Origin: Telopea speciosissima
Lineage: Eukaryota > Streptophyta > Magnoliopsida > Proteales > Proteaceae
Direction of reading: 5' to 3'
NCBI RefSeq assembly: GCF_018873765.1
Contig: NC_057922.1
Coordinates: forward strand, 64,752,755-64,816,754
Length of the DNA stretch: 64,000 bases
The notes beneath the pieces are model-generated. The model was not told where the DNA came from. It searched no databases and was given only the letters and a program-made list of their open reading frames with translations. This document shows positions 23,901-31,714 of this stretch, in pieces. A program made the position numbers and the translations under genes. How positions within the stretch are numbered: position 1 is the first letter of the stretch; each line of letters begins with the position of its first letter.

Positions 23901-26593
23901 GTTTGGAGCGTATGATGACACAGAGTTTGCGGATAATCATCAGTACAGCCACAGGCGGCTGGTTGAAAAACTTATGTACTTAACTGTTATTAAACCTGAT
24001 ATTTCATTTGTTGATGATGTTATTCATCAGTTCAAGAAAAAATCCTAAGCAGGCTCATTGGGATGTTACATGTCACGTTTTGATGTATCTTAAAGGTGCT
24101 TCTGGGAAAGGTCTTGTTTATCGATGTCATGGTCATACTGATGTTATGGGTTACTTTGATGCTGATTGGGCTGGGGCTGATGGTGATTATAGATCTATAA
24201 TGGGTATTGTCGTTTGTTGGTTGAAATCTTGTTACTAGGAGAAGTAAGAAGCGGACAACAGTGGCTCGGTCAAGCGCAAAAGCTAAGTATAGGGGTATGA
24301 CACATACAACGGCTGACATGATGTGACTGAAGTCTCTCATTCAGAAGTTGGGATTCTCAGTCATTAAATCTATGGAGATGTATTCTGATAATCAAGCTGC
24401 GGTCTATATTTCCAGAAATCCGGTTTTTGAGCGGACTAAACATATGGATGTCAACTGCCATTTTGTAAGACTCATCTCTACTCCATTTGTCAACTCAGGT
24501 AATCAACTTGGCGATATGTCCACTAAGGCATTGTTTAGGCCTGCATTTCTTAGTGGTTGTTTCAAGCTAGGTGTGGGATATATATATATATATTATACAC
24601 TCCAGCTTAAGGGAGAGTGTTAAGCAGTACTGGGAGGGGGGTCATAGTCATTGTTAAGTCGTTAGAGAGAGGAATTTGATGTTAAGTCATTGTTATTTAC
24701 TTTGACTTGTCTTTGTTTGTAATTAAACCCTTGGTAGGTTTCTTAATGTAACATAAATTGTTGGCCTAGACCACAGTAGGTATTGTTCTGAATCCTATCA
24801 TGGCTCTAGGGTTCTCCCTCTTCTCTTCTTCCTCCTCTTTCTCTTGTAGGTACTGGTTTACAGGTTTTTTTATCCTTACAGTGATCTAAATGGTAAAGCT
24901 ACTATTTAGGGGTTCATTGCTGAAAAAGTAAATTGGCCTAGTTATCCTAAACGGACTTAGAGGTATGTCTGTCTGTCCAAAGTGCGATGAAAAAATTAAG
25001 GGTAAATTACACGTCACCCCCTGATTTTCAAACGAAACTCAAATCGCCCCCTGGTTTTTGAAGTCTGAAGATACTCATCCATCCCCCTCTACATTAACGG
25101 TGTTAGTCTGCTGTTAGTTATTGGTGTGAAAGGACTACTTTACCCTTGTACTAAAACATTAGAATTAAATTTACAATACTACCCTTAAAAATCTATGTTT
25201 GGATGTCAAGGGTAGTTTAGGGATTTAAATTTATTTAACTAGATGACATCATCACTTAACAGCATAAAACTAACGGTAGGGACTAATTTGTCATATTGGG
25301 GTCTAATACAGGGGGTGATTTGAGTATTTTCAAAAACTAGGGTGATTTGAGTTTCGTTTGAAAACCAGGGGGTGACGTGTAATTTACCCAAAAATTAATT
25401 CTCCCAAACTAATAATGCTCTTCTGATTTTTTATTTTTTTTATATATTTTGTGGTACACCATCCCATGGGCTGCCGGATATTATCTTTCAGATTGCTTAT
25501 TACATGTCATCTGTATAATCTACATGAAGTCTTTGTCATCAAACATAGAATACCTTTCATAACAAGTTTTTCATTTCAGGTTATGCTCATCCGGGTTTAG
25601 TAAATATTTTGCACTTATTTAGAAAAGATATTTCTACTAGGGGAAGTGTTTCCTGTGGGGGAGCGTGGCCCCTGAGCCAGTACAGGGGCCGGGCCAATGG
25701 GAGTGTGCGTGGAAGCATCAATGGGGGCGTAGTTTCCACCTTTCATGGGGGGTGGGGTGGTCATTTCGCCCCATGCTGTGTCTGGGTGCAGAAGGCACAC
25801 TCCTGGACACAGTACTTTTTCCCTTTCTACTATTACATAAAAGAAAAGACTGTAGAAAGACTAGAAGACCTCAAACAACAGACTGTTACACTGTTCAATT
25901 TCTCATTGCTGGGGAATAAAGTAATAAAAGAAGATGAAAACAAAACTTCACATAAGGATATCGTATCCTTTAGTCTTACAAAAGTAGTTTTCACATCCTG
26001 CAAGGTGTGTTTGATTAACTGACTCATAGTCATAGGTTGACGATCATATTGGTGCTCCCCCCCCCCCCCTACCCACCCCATGTGACCTCTTGGACTGACC
26101 AGAGTCACCAGACTCAAATGACTCCTGTCAGTAGTATGTTTTCTTAGTTTATAGCGCATTCAGAGGGGGGGGGGGGGGGCTGTTGATTGGATGGTCTGTC
26201 TTGATTACTTATTGTTTTGTTCATATTAGGTATTGAAAGCTACTTGTTATCCCTCCCCCCCCCCCCCCTCAAATGTACATTTATTAGTTTTGCTTTTCTG
26301 TTGCTCAGGTTTTTGAAATAATTGTTTAATGACTTTCACTGCATTTCCTTACATTTGGAAGCTGTCAAATAGTATCGTGTAAACTGTATCGTTGAAGTAC
26401 ATGAAAGATGATAAAGAATTGAAATGTATGAGCTAGTAGGACATTATGTTTCATTTCTTCCTCTTTGCAGATCAGTAAAGTGTTTCTAGATGGCCACTCA
26501 AATCCCCATGTGCAAATCATTGGATTGCCATTGACTGATATGTTGAAACATCTAAACAATATTGATACTTTGGAAGACACATCTGGATACTGA
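2965..26593 (+). CDS. RAD7-like leucine-rich-repeat protein
   Basis: Six exons read without a stop: 2965-4704, 5726-6159, 7113-7274, 10298-10373, 11313-11468, 26471-26593 (896 aa). All introns are GT..AG. Residues 1 to about 470 are charged, serine-rich and low in order, with an LRRSSRIA-type basic motif (residues ~66-73) and an EAR-like LDIDLN. From about residue 540 onward it carries cysteine-containing leucine-rich repeats (for example [22 protein letters not shown]-like LTNEALGL). This arrangement matches plant homologues of yeast RAD7, a factor in global genome nucleotide-excision repair and an LRR partner in ubiquitin ligases; the plant function is inferred by family only. The exon-4 acceptor was chosen because it gives the family-like join [13 protein letters not shown]. 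Intron 5 is 15,002 bp and full of transposons. A second in-frame Met lies at codon 40. Confidence 0.88.
4705..5725 (+). other. Intron 1 of the RAD7-like gene
   Basis: The 1,021-bp intron runs from gtgagt to atcag. I see no inserted element or coding sequence in it, only AT-rich intron sequence. Confidence 0.7.
6160..7112 (+). other. Intron 2 of the RAD7-like gene
   Basis: This 953-bp intron (gtaagc to gatgcag) is AT-rich and contains no recognisable element. Confidence 0.7.
7651..7735 (+). repeat. 35-bp tandem repeat, 2.4 copies
   Basis: The unit begins aggaaag(c/t)(t/c)gtctt and ends with gaggtcaacaagaaat. It starts at 7651, 7686 and 7721, the third copy being partial. It lies within intron 3 of the RAD7-like gene. 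Confidence 0.85.
8240..10142 (-). mobile_element. LTR-retrotransposon remnant in intron 3 (non-coding)
   Basis: A long terminal repeat runs from 9781 to 10142 (+ strand tgtaagg ... cctaaca; on the minus strand TGTTAGGACATG...). Beside its inner edge, at 9769-9780, lies gctctgatacca, the reverse complement of the tRNA-iMet primer-binding site TGGTATCAGAGC, so the element points to the minus strand. Its internal part (towards 8240) has no gag or pol similarity but carries repeated phrases such as aaaagcccataaaa..gcagctcca..ggctac (about 8400-8526) and many cagcagca words. I found no second LTR, so the far border is arbitrary. A non-autonomous LARD-like element or a truncated copy are both possible. 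Confidence 0.65.
8651..8697 (+). mobile_element. Possible SINE 3' tail fragment
   Basis: The stretch reads ccgaccccattaagttggg then ataaggctgagtttgttg followed by T's. This wording matches the 3' end typical of Au-type plant SINEs (GACCCCA...TTGGGATAAGGCT..GTTGTTG). No tRNA-like head is visible upstream, so it is a fragment at best. Confidence 0.35.
11614..11899 (+). repeat. 5' LTR of the copia element
   Basis: The 286-bp LTR begins TGTTAAGCAGTA and ends TTACA. It shares long stretches with the 3' LTR, e.g. ctcttgtaggtactggttta. The two copies differ by many substitutions and small indels, which points to an old insertion. Confidence 0.93.
12430..13610. mobile_element. Probable solo LTR inserted in the copia leader/gag
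   Basis: This stretch interrupts the copia element between its leader (11913 to about 12190) and its gag (from about 13810). Its texture is LTR-like: a tgatgcaggagctgttccat start, repeated taggaaatttt/gggaaatttt words, and a promoter-like ttacatatatttaaccc followed by a TC-rich tract. No internal coding domain is visible. I could not fix its ends or a target duplication. Confidence 0.4.
13805..14705 (+). pseudogene. Copia gag remnant with zinc knuckle
   Basis: Three-frame reading recovers gag phrases: [43 protein letters not shown] without its last residues, then an RG-rich tract and a CCHC-like knuckle [18 protein letters not shown] at about 14614-14670. Several frameshifts and stops separate them. 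The reading frame is cut at 14805 by the LINE. Confidence 0.8.
15070..16530 (+). pseudogene. LINE ORF1 remnant (DUF4283-like)
   Basis: Frame-hopping translation shows [20 protein letters not shown] (about 15485-15560), then [18 protein letters not shown] (15619-15672), [20 protein letters not shown] and a knuckle-like [14 protein letters not shown] near 15875-15920. This order is that of plant LINE ORF1 proteins with DUF4283. Several in-frame stops and shifts show it is dead. The tail to about 16530 is proline-rich low complexity. Confidence 0.75.
16845..20160 (+). pseudogene. LINE ORF2 remnant: endonuclease, reverse transcriptase, zinc-binding region
   Basis: Starts with [16 protein letters not shown] (L1 endonuclease N-terminus, about 16864), then [15 protein letters not shown] (17272). 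RT signatures follow: [14 protein letters not shown] (18208), [15 protein letters not shown] (18418) and [10 protein letters not shown] (18729-18758, catalytic FADD intact). Then come RYLGLPL, AFLWKG and [14 protein letters not shown], and a zf-RVT-like region near 19760-19940. At least ten stops or frame changes interrupt it, so no functional enzyme is encoded. Confidence 0.85.
20990..21112. mobile_element. GC-rich inverted-repeat insert in the copia integrase
   Basis: Between two stretches of integrase-like sequence lies a GC-rich block with gcgcc words and the near-palindrome ggcgtccaggcgccttgga. It ends ccgccgtgacaact. Similar ggcgcc-rich phrases with gttgtcacggcg ends are common in plant genomes, so it may be a truncated short DNA transposon. 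The borders are approximate. Confidence 0.4.
22308..23195. mobile_element. Mutator-like non-autonomous element inside copia RT
   Basis: The 888-bp insert splits the copia RT between [10 protein letters not shown] and the [13 protein letters not shown] part. The flanks repeat TGCGGCGTC / TGCGGTGTC (22299-22307 and 23196-23204, 8 of 9 equal). The ends form a short terminal inverted repeat ATGG(A/T)(A/T)C(A/G)AGAACT(C/T)GG. The interior has repeated cgagatc/gatctcg words and no transposase frame. A 9-bp duplication is characteristic of Mutator-like elements. Confidence 0.75.
24618..24880 (+). repeat. 3' LTR of the copia element
   Basis: The 263-bp copy begins TGTTAAGCAGTAC, ends CCTTACA and is followed by the GTGAT target duplication. 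It is preceded by the polypurine tract aagggagag. Confidence 0.93.
25000..25389. mobile_element. Mutator-like MITE with perfect 9-bp target duplication
   Basis: The 390-bp element begins GGGTAAATTACACGTCACCC and ends with the near-exact reverse complement. AAAAATTAA flanks it at 24991-24999 and 25390-25398. The inverted repeat extends about 45 bp inward. It is non-coding and lies in intron 5 of the RAD7-like gene, 114 bp after the copia target duplication. Confidence 0.92.
25640..25830. mobile_element. Probable short inverted-repeat element related to family A
   Basis: The block starts aagtgtttcctgtg and ends cacagtactttttccc. Its interior shares the gcgtgg/tgtgtctgggtgcag wording with the elements at 784-907, 28004-28167 and 54594-54708. 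No target duplication is clear. It overlaps a 137-codon open frame that I regard as chance. Confidence 0.45.
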
Positions 26594-27743
26594 TCTTTGG
26601 CTTCTTCAACTACACCTCAAATTTCAAATGTTTCAGTTGCTTGGTATGACTATTTTGCATCAATTGATACTGGAAAAATACAAAAACCGCCTTATAGATA
26701 GATAGAAAGATAGATATAGAGAGAGAGAGATAGAGGAACAAAAAAGAATATTCTATGGTCACCCCATTATGTGGAATTTCTTCTTTTCATTTTACCCGAA
26801 ATGTAAACACAAGGCATTGCCTTCATTTTGCACCTTAATGTGTTCTATGTTTCTTTCTTTCTTTATTTATATATATATATATTTTTTATTTTTTATTTTT
26901 TTTTTTGGGTGGGGGGGGGGGGGGGGAGGGAGAGGAGGTGGTGGTGGTGGTAATTTCTAACTCTGGCATTCTCCTCCCATCACTTGATTGGCCATTGCAA
27001 CTTCTGGATTTCAGTGGATCTATTAACAACGGGACTTTTACTCTTTTTTTTTCTCTGGCCAAATCTACTTGTAATGTTTTTTACAAGCTCTATGATTTCA
27101 ATGAACAAATGAGATCCTGATGTCACAGGTCTATGCATGATATTAAATCTTTCTATGGTCTGTGGTTAGCTAATGGAATTTGATTTTTTCACTTGCTACC
27201 CACATTAGAGCAGTCGCTGTTTGATTAGAAGTTATGGGAAGGGAAGAAGAGTTTTAAATGATATTTCAGAAGTAAACTCAAGCAAAATAAAATGAGAAAA
27301 GCAAGGCTCTATTTGTTTTGATATAAAATGTCCAGAAGTTAAAAAGAGGAATGTAATTTTTAAAGGGAAGGTATCTCTGAGCTGCTGGGGCTTCCTACGC
27401 CCCCTTGTAGAGAAATTCATATTCATTAGTCTCTATAAGAGAGTGTAGGAAATCCTAGTGGCTCAGAAAACTTTTGCTATGTCTTGTTTTTGTGAGGAAG
27501 GGTTTTTTTTTTTTTTTTTTGGTGTTTTTTTTGTTTTTTGGTGCAGTTTTTGTGAGGAAGTTACCACAAGAAAAAAAAGCTGTCACACTCCCGCAAAATA
27601 TATATTCCCTCCCTCCTCATTAATGATGTGGGATTATGGCAAAAACTCTTTTAAATTTATAAATATTTGTAAGATTGATAGGTCTATGGGTAAACTAGCA
27701 AAGGTTTTGGCTAGAAGGGCTCGAGTAGGTTAGGGAAGTAGTT

Positions 27744-27890
27744 TTCTGTCCGGGAGTGTGGCCTACACCAGCACTCCCATGTATCTATCTCTCTCCTTCT
27801 CAAAACAAGGGGTCAGAGATGTCTTTTCATATGGGAAAGAGAGAGATAGACTCATGGGAGTGCTAGTGTAGGCCACACTCCCGGACAGAA
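27744..27890. mobile_element. MITE with long terminal inverted repeats (family B, copy 1)
   Basis: The 147-bp element starts ttctgtccgggagtgtggcc and ends with its reverse complement. The inverted repeat of about 38 bp is interrupted by single mismatches, and GA/CT runs lie in the loop arms. A second, more decayed copy is at 44851-44986. Confidence 0.88.
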
Positions 27891-28003
27891 TTTTCTCCCA
27901 TTAAACTATATGGTGTGAGATGTTTCTTTTTATTGTACATAACTAATAGTTATTTTGTTTCTCATAAAAAAAAAAACTTGCCCTAAAATAAATTTGGGTA
28001 CAT

Positions 28004-28167
28004 GATCGCTGCCAAGCTGCGTGGGCCATGCACAGGCATAGGGGTCAATGAGTGTGCGAGCAGGAGCATTAAAGAGTTTGTGATTTTTGCATTTCAAAGG
28101 GGCAGGGGGCTGTGATTTTGCGCTGTACTCTGTCTGGGTGATGGCTGCACGCAGCCTGGCAGGGATC
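28004..28167. mobile_element. MITE with 20-bp terminal inverted repeats
   Basis: The left end gatcgctgccaagctgcgtg and the reverse complement of the right end gatccctgccaggctgcgtg agree at 18 of 20 positions. The 164-bp element shares internal words with the family A elements and is non-coding. Confidence 0.7.
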
Positions 28168-28375
28168 TTTTTTTTTTATTTTAAATTTTGTTTCCCCAAG
28201 TGAAGCATGAATCCGGATTGGAATGTAACCACTTTTCGTGTATGGTTTCTTAAGAACACGTGTCTTTGTTTTTCCAGCAAAATGCTCCTCTAAACACTCT
28301 TATGGCAATTTGGAGGCCCATTTATGGAAGTTAAAGATCACATATCGTCACGAAGCCTTCACATATGAGGAACTA

Positions 28376-28930
28376 AGGGTATTAAACTTAGAACCAGAAC
28401 CAAAAATAAAACCGAACCAATCATTTAAAACCAAATTAAGTCGAAAAAACCAATTCATTTTTTACTTTGAAAAGTGAAATTTCAAACGGTTCGTTTTCAA
28501 TTTTAGACTGAAGATTGTATTTGAACTGAACGAACAAAGTGTTACCCAAACTAAATTGAATCGAACCGAACCTAAACCATACTAGTGTCTTCATCGAGTT
28601 GTATGAAATTACCTACTATGGGTTTTTTTGTTGAGTTGTCTAAAAAGGGATGAAAGGTAGCATATTTGACATAGTGAGACTGTATCTTCATGAGATTTGT
28701 GATTTTTTTACCAACTTTATTTGTTTCAACAGGTTATTTCCACTTAAATAGAATTTGAATCGAATGACCAAGACCATATGCTAACCGAATGAATAACATC
28801 CGAATAAAACCAAACCAATTCAATTGGGTTTCAGTTTTGAGGTTATGAAAATTATTTGGTTTGGATTTGATTTCAGATTGCACACATTGTATCCTGAACC
28901 GAACCGAACCGAAACTTGACCACTTACACA
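28376..28930. mobile_element. Degenerate 'accgaacc' repeat element (family C, uninterrupted copy)
   Basis: Repeated phrases of the aaccgaaccgaa type occupy both ends. The interior shares ordered blocks with 53880-54890: agtgaaatttca, tatgaaatta, tatcttcatga, aacaggttattccactta, and gaggttatgaaaattat. The shared order shows two copies of one element. Borders are approximate and no protein is encoded. Confidence 0.55.
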
Positions 28931-29067
28931 GAGAAAAAGCAGTACAGAACCATGAAGATGAAATCACAAAAATATACAAAACCTTACACCCCCCCCCCCC
29001 CACCTTCACCCCTGGAAGCAGTTTGTGTCCTTCACCTTCTTCCTTTCACCTTTCAGGGCTCTTAAGT

Positions 29068-29418
29068 TCAGTTATTGATCGAAGAAGCTTTGCACTTCAA
29101 AACTAAAGCAAGCAACAAGAGAAGGGCTAGGATCCCACATGGAGAACCTCCAACTCTGTGTATCCAATAAGGGTCAAACCTCTTAAATCTTCTGTCTAAG
29201 TAACAAGACATGTTGATGGCAACAATCAGGATTACTAGCAACAGAGGTAACCATGCCCAGGAAACAAAGCTGATGGTGCTGCCACTGCCATCTTCATCTT
29301 CTTCCAGTTCGACCGCTTGTTTCCGATCGATATACAGAGGTGATAGAACAGCAATAAGGGCCAAAACAATAGCCACTACTCTCTCATAGTAATAAGAAGC
29401 CCTTCTGGTGCTACCCAT
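29068..29418 (-). CDS. Small three-pass membrane protein of unknown function
   Basis: This 116-aa intronless frame starts MGSTRRASYYYERVVAIVLA. It shows three hydrophobic segments at about residues 13-29, 51-70 and 92-110. Between the first two is an acidic linker (VELEEDEDGSGS), and between the last two the polar motif RFDPYWIHRVGGSPCG. The pattern of hydrophobic and charged segments and the distinctive RFDPYWIHRVGG loop indicate a real protein. I believe plant proteins with this loop exist, but I cannot name the family or the role. The gene stands between the convergent RAD7-like and GNAT genes. Confidence 0.75.
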   Translation of the reverse strand: MGSTRRASYYYERVVAIVLALIAVLSPLYIDRKQAVELEEDEDGSGSTISFVSWAWLPLLLVILIVAINMSCYLDRRFKRFDPYWIHRVGGSPCGILALLLLLALVLKCKASSINN

Positions 29419-30287
29419 ACAGAATTGCAGATCCAGACAAGCTATTGTTTTGAGACTCCTTGAGGGAATTAAGGAAGAGCTTTTTAGGAACCTGTCACTC
29501 TAGTCCATGCTAATCAGCTACAATGGCTAGTTGGTAAGGAGAAGAGAAAACCTTTCTAGATGCTCTAAAGGCCTCTCAATAAGGTAAGCAACTATGAAAG
29601 GTTCTGTTTGAGCTTATTGATGAAGCTTGGGATAATAGGATGGTTGGATATGGTTTCACATCAATATGGAGGCTGTGGAAAAAAGCTGATTCCATTTCCT
29701 TACATTATGGTTGTGGAAGAAATTGCTGTATAATCAATTAGAATCTGATGCTCTTCTAAGTGGGTATTTATTTATTTATTTATTTCAATCAGAAGCTTGA
29801 TTTCGAATTAGTCAACACAAGAAATACTAGATATTGCATTTTACATCTCTTTATATGCAATGGGAAAAAGGATTCTCTAGCACTCAAGTGGTGGGGTTTT
29901 TTTTCCCCCCTTTTTTCTTTTCCATTTGAAGTCCAAATTTGCTGAAACATTACCAAACCATAGGGTTGTCAAACGGTCAGTTCCGTCCGATTTCGGTCGG
30001 GCTGGTCTGGGCCAAACCAAAGCCAGCCCGGTAAAGGAAGCTCGGCTTCAGTTTGGTTTGGTTTCGGTTTATTTCGATTCTCTTCTATTGGGTTTTTATC
30101 AGTTTGATATCGGATTCATTCTGATTCGATTTCAGTTTACCATGTATATATAAACAACAATTATGGAAAAACCATGTTTTTTTTTCCTGGTTTGTATTGG
30201 TTTCGATCCGGTTTCATAATACCCCAAACTGAAGCTGGCCTGATATGGAATTGGTTTGGTTCGGGTTTGTTCTGTCGTTTTTTGTCA

Positions 30288-30414
30288 AGGAACAAGTACA
30301 ACACCACTAGCCACATACCGAAAGGGTGTTTTTGGTAAATTCTCAATTTCAGGAACAACTACAACATCACTTGCCACATACATAAAGGGTGTTTTTGGAA
30401 AATTTCTCAATTTC
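30288..30414. repeat. 63-bp tandem duplication
   Basis: Two copies begin aggaacaa(g/c)tacaaca and end with ctcaatttc(a). They start at 30288 and 30351 and differ at a handful of positions. Confidence 0.85.
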
Positions 30415-31083
30415 AATTACAATACTGTAATCAAGGTCTAAATGAGTGGAATCCGGATCTAGATCGGGCTAGATCGGTCAGGAAGTGGCCAGAATCAATC
30501 AAAGTATGCCCTAACCCTAGAATTGGAATGTGGATCAGCCGATCCAAAGCAGTCGATTTGGCCAATCCGATTCTGATTCCGATTCTTGAATCGCTGACCG
30601 TTTTTGACTTATATGTTGTAAAACCCAGAAGACTTTTCAGTTTGATCTGTTACAATAGCATGTTCAGTTTGGACAGATTTCAGTCCATTGATTGATACAC
30701 TTCTCAATAGATGCAGTGTCAAACAGAACTGGAACACTATCCTGAATAGTATTTTAGTTATAAAGAAAGAACACAGTATGGGTAGAGTGCTCCAGAACAA
30801 GCTGAATTTTAACATAGATTTGATTTGGGAGACAGTGAGAACTAAGAGTTAAAGACTCCATCCAGTAAAAAGGGTTGTAAGATGATGTAACATCTTAAGA
30901 ATATTTTGCATCAAGAGGTATATTGGAGCAGTTGAGGATTCAATCAGGCCATCCTAAAGGGAAAGATCAATATTTTTTTATTTCATGCCAGATTGAGGAT
31001 ATAACATTTGGATCACAAATCCATCTCAAAAGAGGATCCATGTATTTAACACTTAACTGATCCTTAATTGGATTGATCATGAT

Positions 31084-31323
31084 TAGGGATGTAAACAGAT
31101 TGGATTTGGCTTGGATAGTGCTATATCCGCATCCGCATCCGATTAGCTTTCGAACAGATTCGGATAGTGCTAAACGGATACGGATCGAATATTTTATCCG
31201 TTTACATGTAAATATAGCTTTTCGGCTAGCTATAAGCTATCCGTATCCGTTTAGCTTTCGGACGGATTCGGATAGTGCTAAACGGATACGGAAACGAATT
31301 TCGGCTATTCATTTACACCCCTA
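31084..31323. mobile_element. hAT-like MITE with 8-bp target duplication
   Basis: The ends are TAGGGATGTAAAC and the reverse complement TAGGGGTGTAAAT. ATCATGAT flanks both sides (31076-31083 and 31324-31331), which fits hAT elements. The 240-bp interior repeats the phrase ttcggatagtgctaaacgga three times with small changes. A TAGGGGTGTAAA end is widespread among plant hAT-type MITEs. Confidence 0.88.
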
Positions 31324-31714
31324 ATCATGATCCATTAGCTTTATCTTGTTTTTCAAGCTAATCTGGTATCAGAGCTTGATGCACCAGTCCCATTCCATTT
31401 GTACTAGTATATACCAAACTCATATCTCCTGATTCCAAATTCCAATAGGCTAAACTGTATTCATTCCTGACTGAACCTATGAGCAAAGGCTGAACAAAGA
31501 TTTTTATCCTCTCTCCTGTAAAAGAATCTATCATTAATGGTTGCCACCACTTCTGTAAGTCCAGAAGAAAGTAAATTAGCTTCTATATTATAATTTTGGG
31601 ACCATATTGCAGTGGTCAGAAAAATTCAAGAATTGGCTTTTGAATAATTTTACAAGAAATCCATGGATTGGTCTGTTTTATACCAAAAGAGGAAGAAGAT
31701 CTGCTCTCATCAAT

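Larger units (their letters stand above)
20455..24600 (+). pseudogene. Copia pol remnant: protease, integrase, RT, RNase H
   Basis: The protease motif [20 protein letters not shown] starts at about 20501. Integrase remains include LNRMVLLKD-type and [19 protein letters not shown] (about 21320-21450). The reverse transcriptase 23293-24048 carries [20 protein letters not shown] and RYFLGIEV, but the catalytic YVDD box reads YVGK at 23659-23670. RNase H follows with [20 protein letters not shown] and [13 protein letters not shown]. The RT is interrupted by the element at 22308-23195. All are broken by stops. Confidence 0.9.
11614..24880 (+). mobile_element. Ty1/copia retrotransposon, complete but decayed, nested with other elements
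   Basis: Two related LTRs (11614-11899 and 24618-24880), both TGTTAAG...TACA, bracket a copia-type interior. The 5-bp duplication GTGAT is perfect at 11609-11613 and 24881-24885. A primer-binding site tggtatcaaagcc follows the 5' LTR (11900-11912), and a purine tract aagggagag precedes the 3' LTR. Order of remains: gag with zinc knuckle, protease, integrase, reverse transcriptase, RNase H, which is the copia order. All frames carry stops and frameshifts. The 13.3-kb length exceeds the usual 5 kb because at least a LINE, a Mutator-like element and probably a solo LTR sit inside. It lies in intron 5 of the RAD7-like gene in sense orientation. Confidence 0.95.
26594..29067. other. Spacer between the RAD7-like gene and the small membrane-protein gene
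   Basis: No gene is recognised. The first few hundred bases are probably the 3' UTR of the RAD7-like gene. The spacer has a GATA/GA microsatellite (about 26696-26740), a TA repeat with a long G run (about 26870-26930), a T-rich tract (27508-27540), two MITEs (27744-27890, 28004-28167) and a degenerate 'aaccgaacc' repeat element (28376-28930). Confidence 0.6.
29419..31714. other. Spacer between the small membrane-protein gene and the GNAT gene
   Basis: No gene is recognised. It contains a 'ggtttcggtt' degenerate repeat region (29960-30250), a 63-bp tandem duplication (30288-30414), a stretch of gatcgg-type words (30440-30600), a hAT-like MITE (31084-31323), and a tggtatcagagc primer-site-like word at about 31370 without a recognisable LTR beside it. 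Confidence 0.55.

Noticed and set aside
25609-26022. 137-codon open frame in RAD7-like intron 5
   Set aside because: It starts in a short repeat element and continues into intron sequence. There is no domain and no splice context.
31365-31400. tggtatcagagc word suggesting an LTR element primer site
   Set aside because: No LTR ending in CA stands directly upstream and no second LTR was seen. It may be an eroded scrap.
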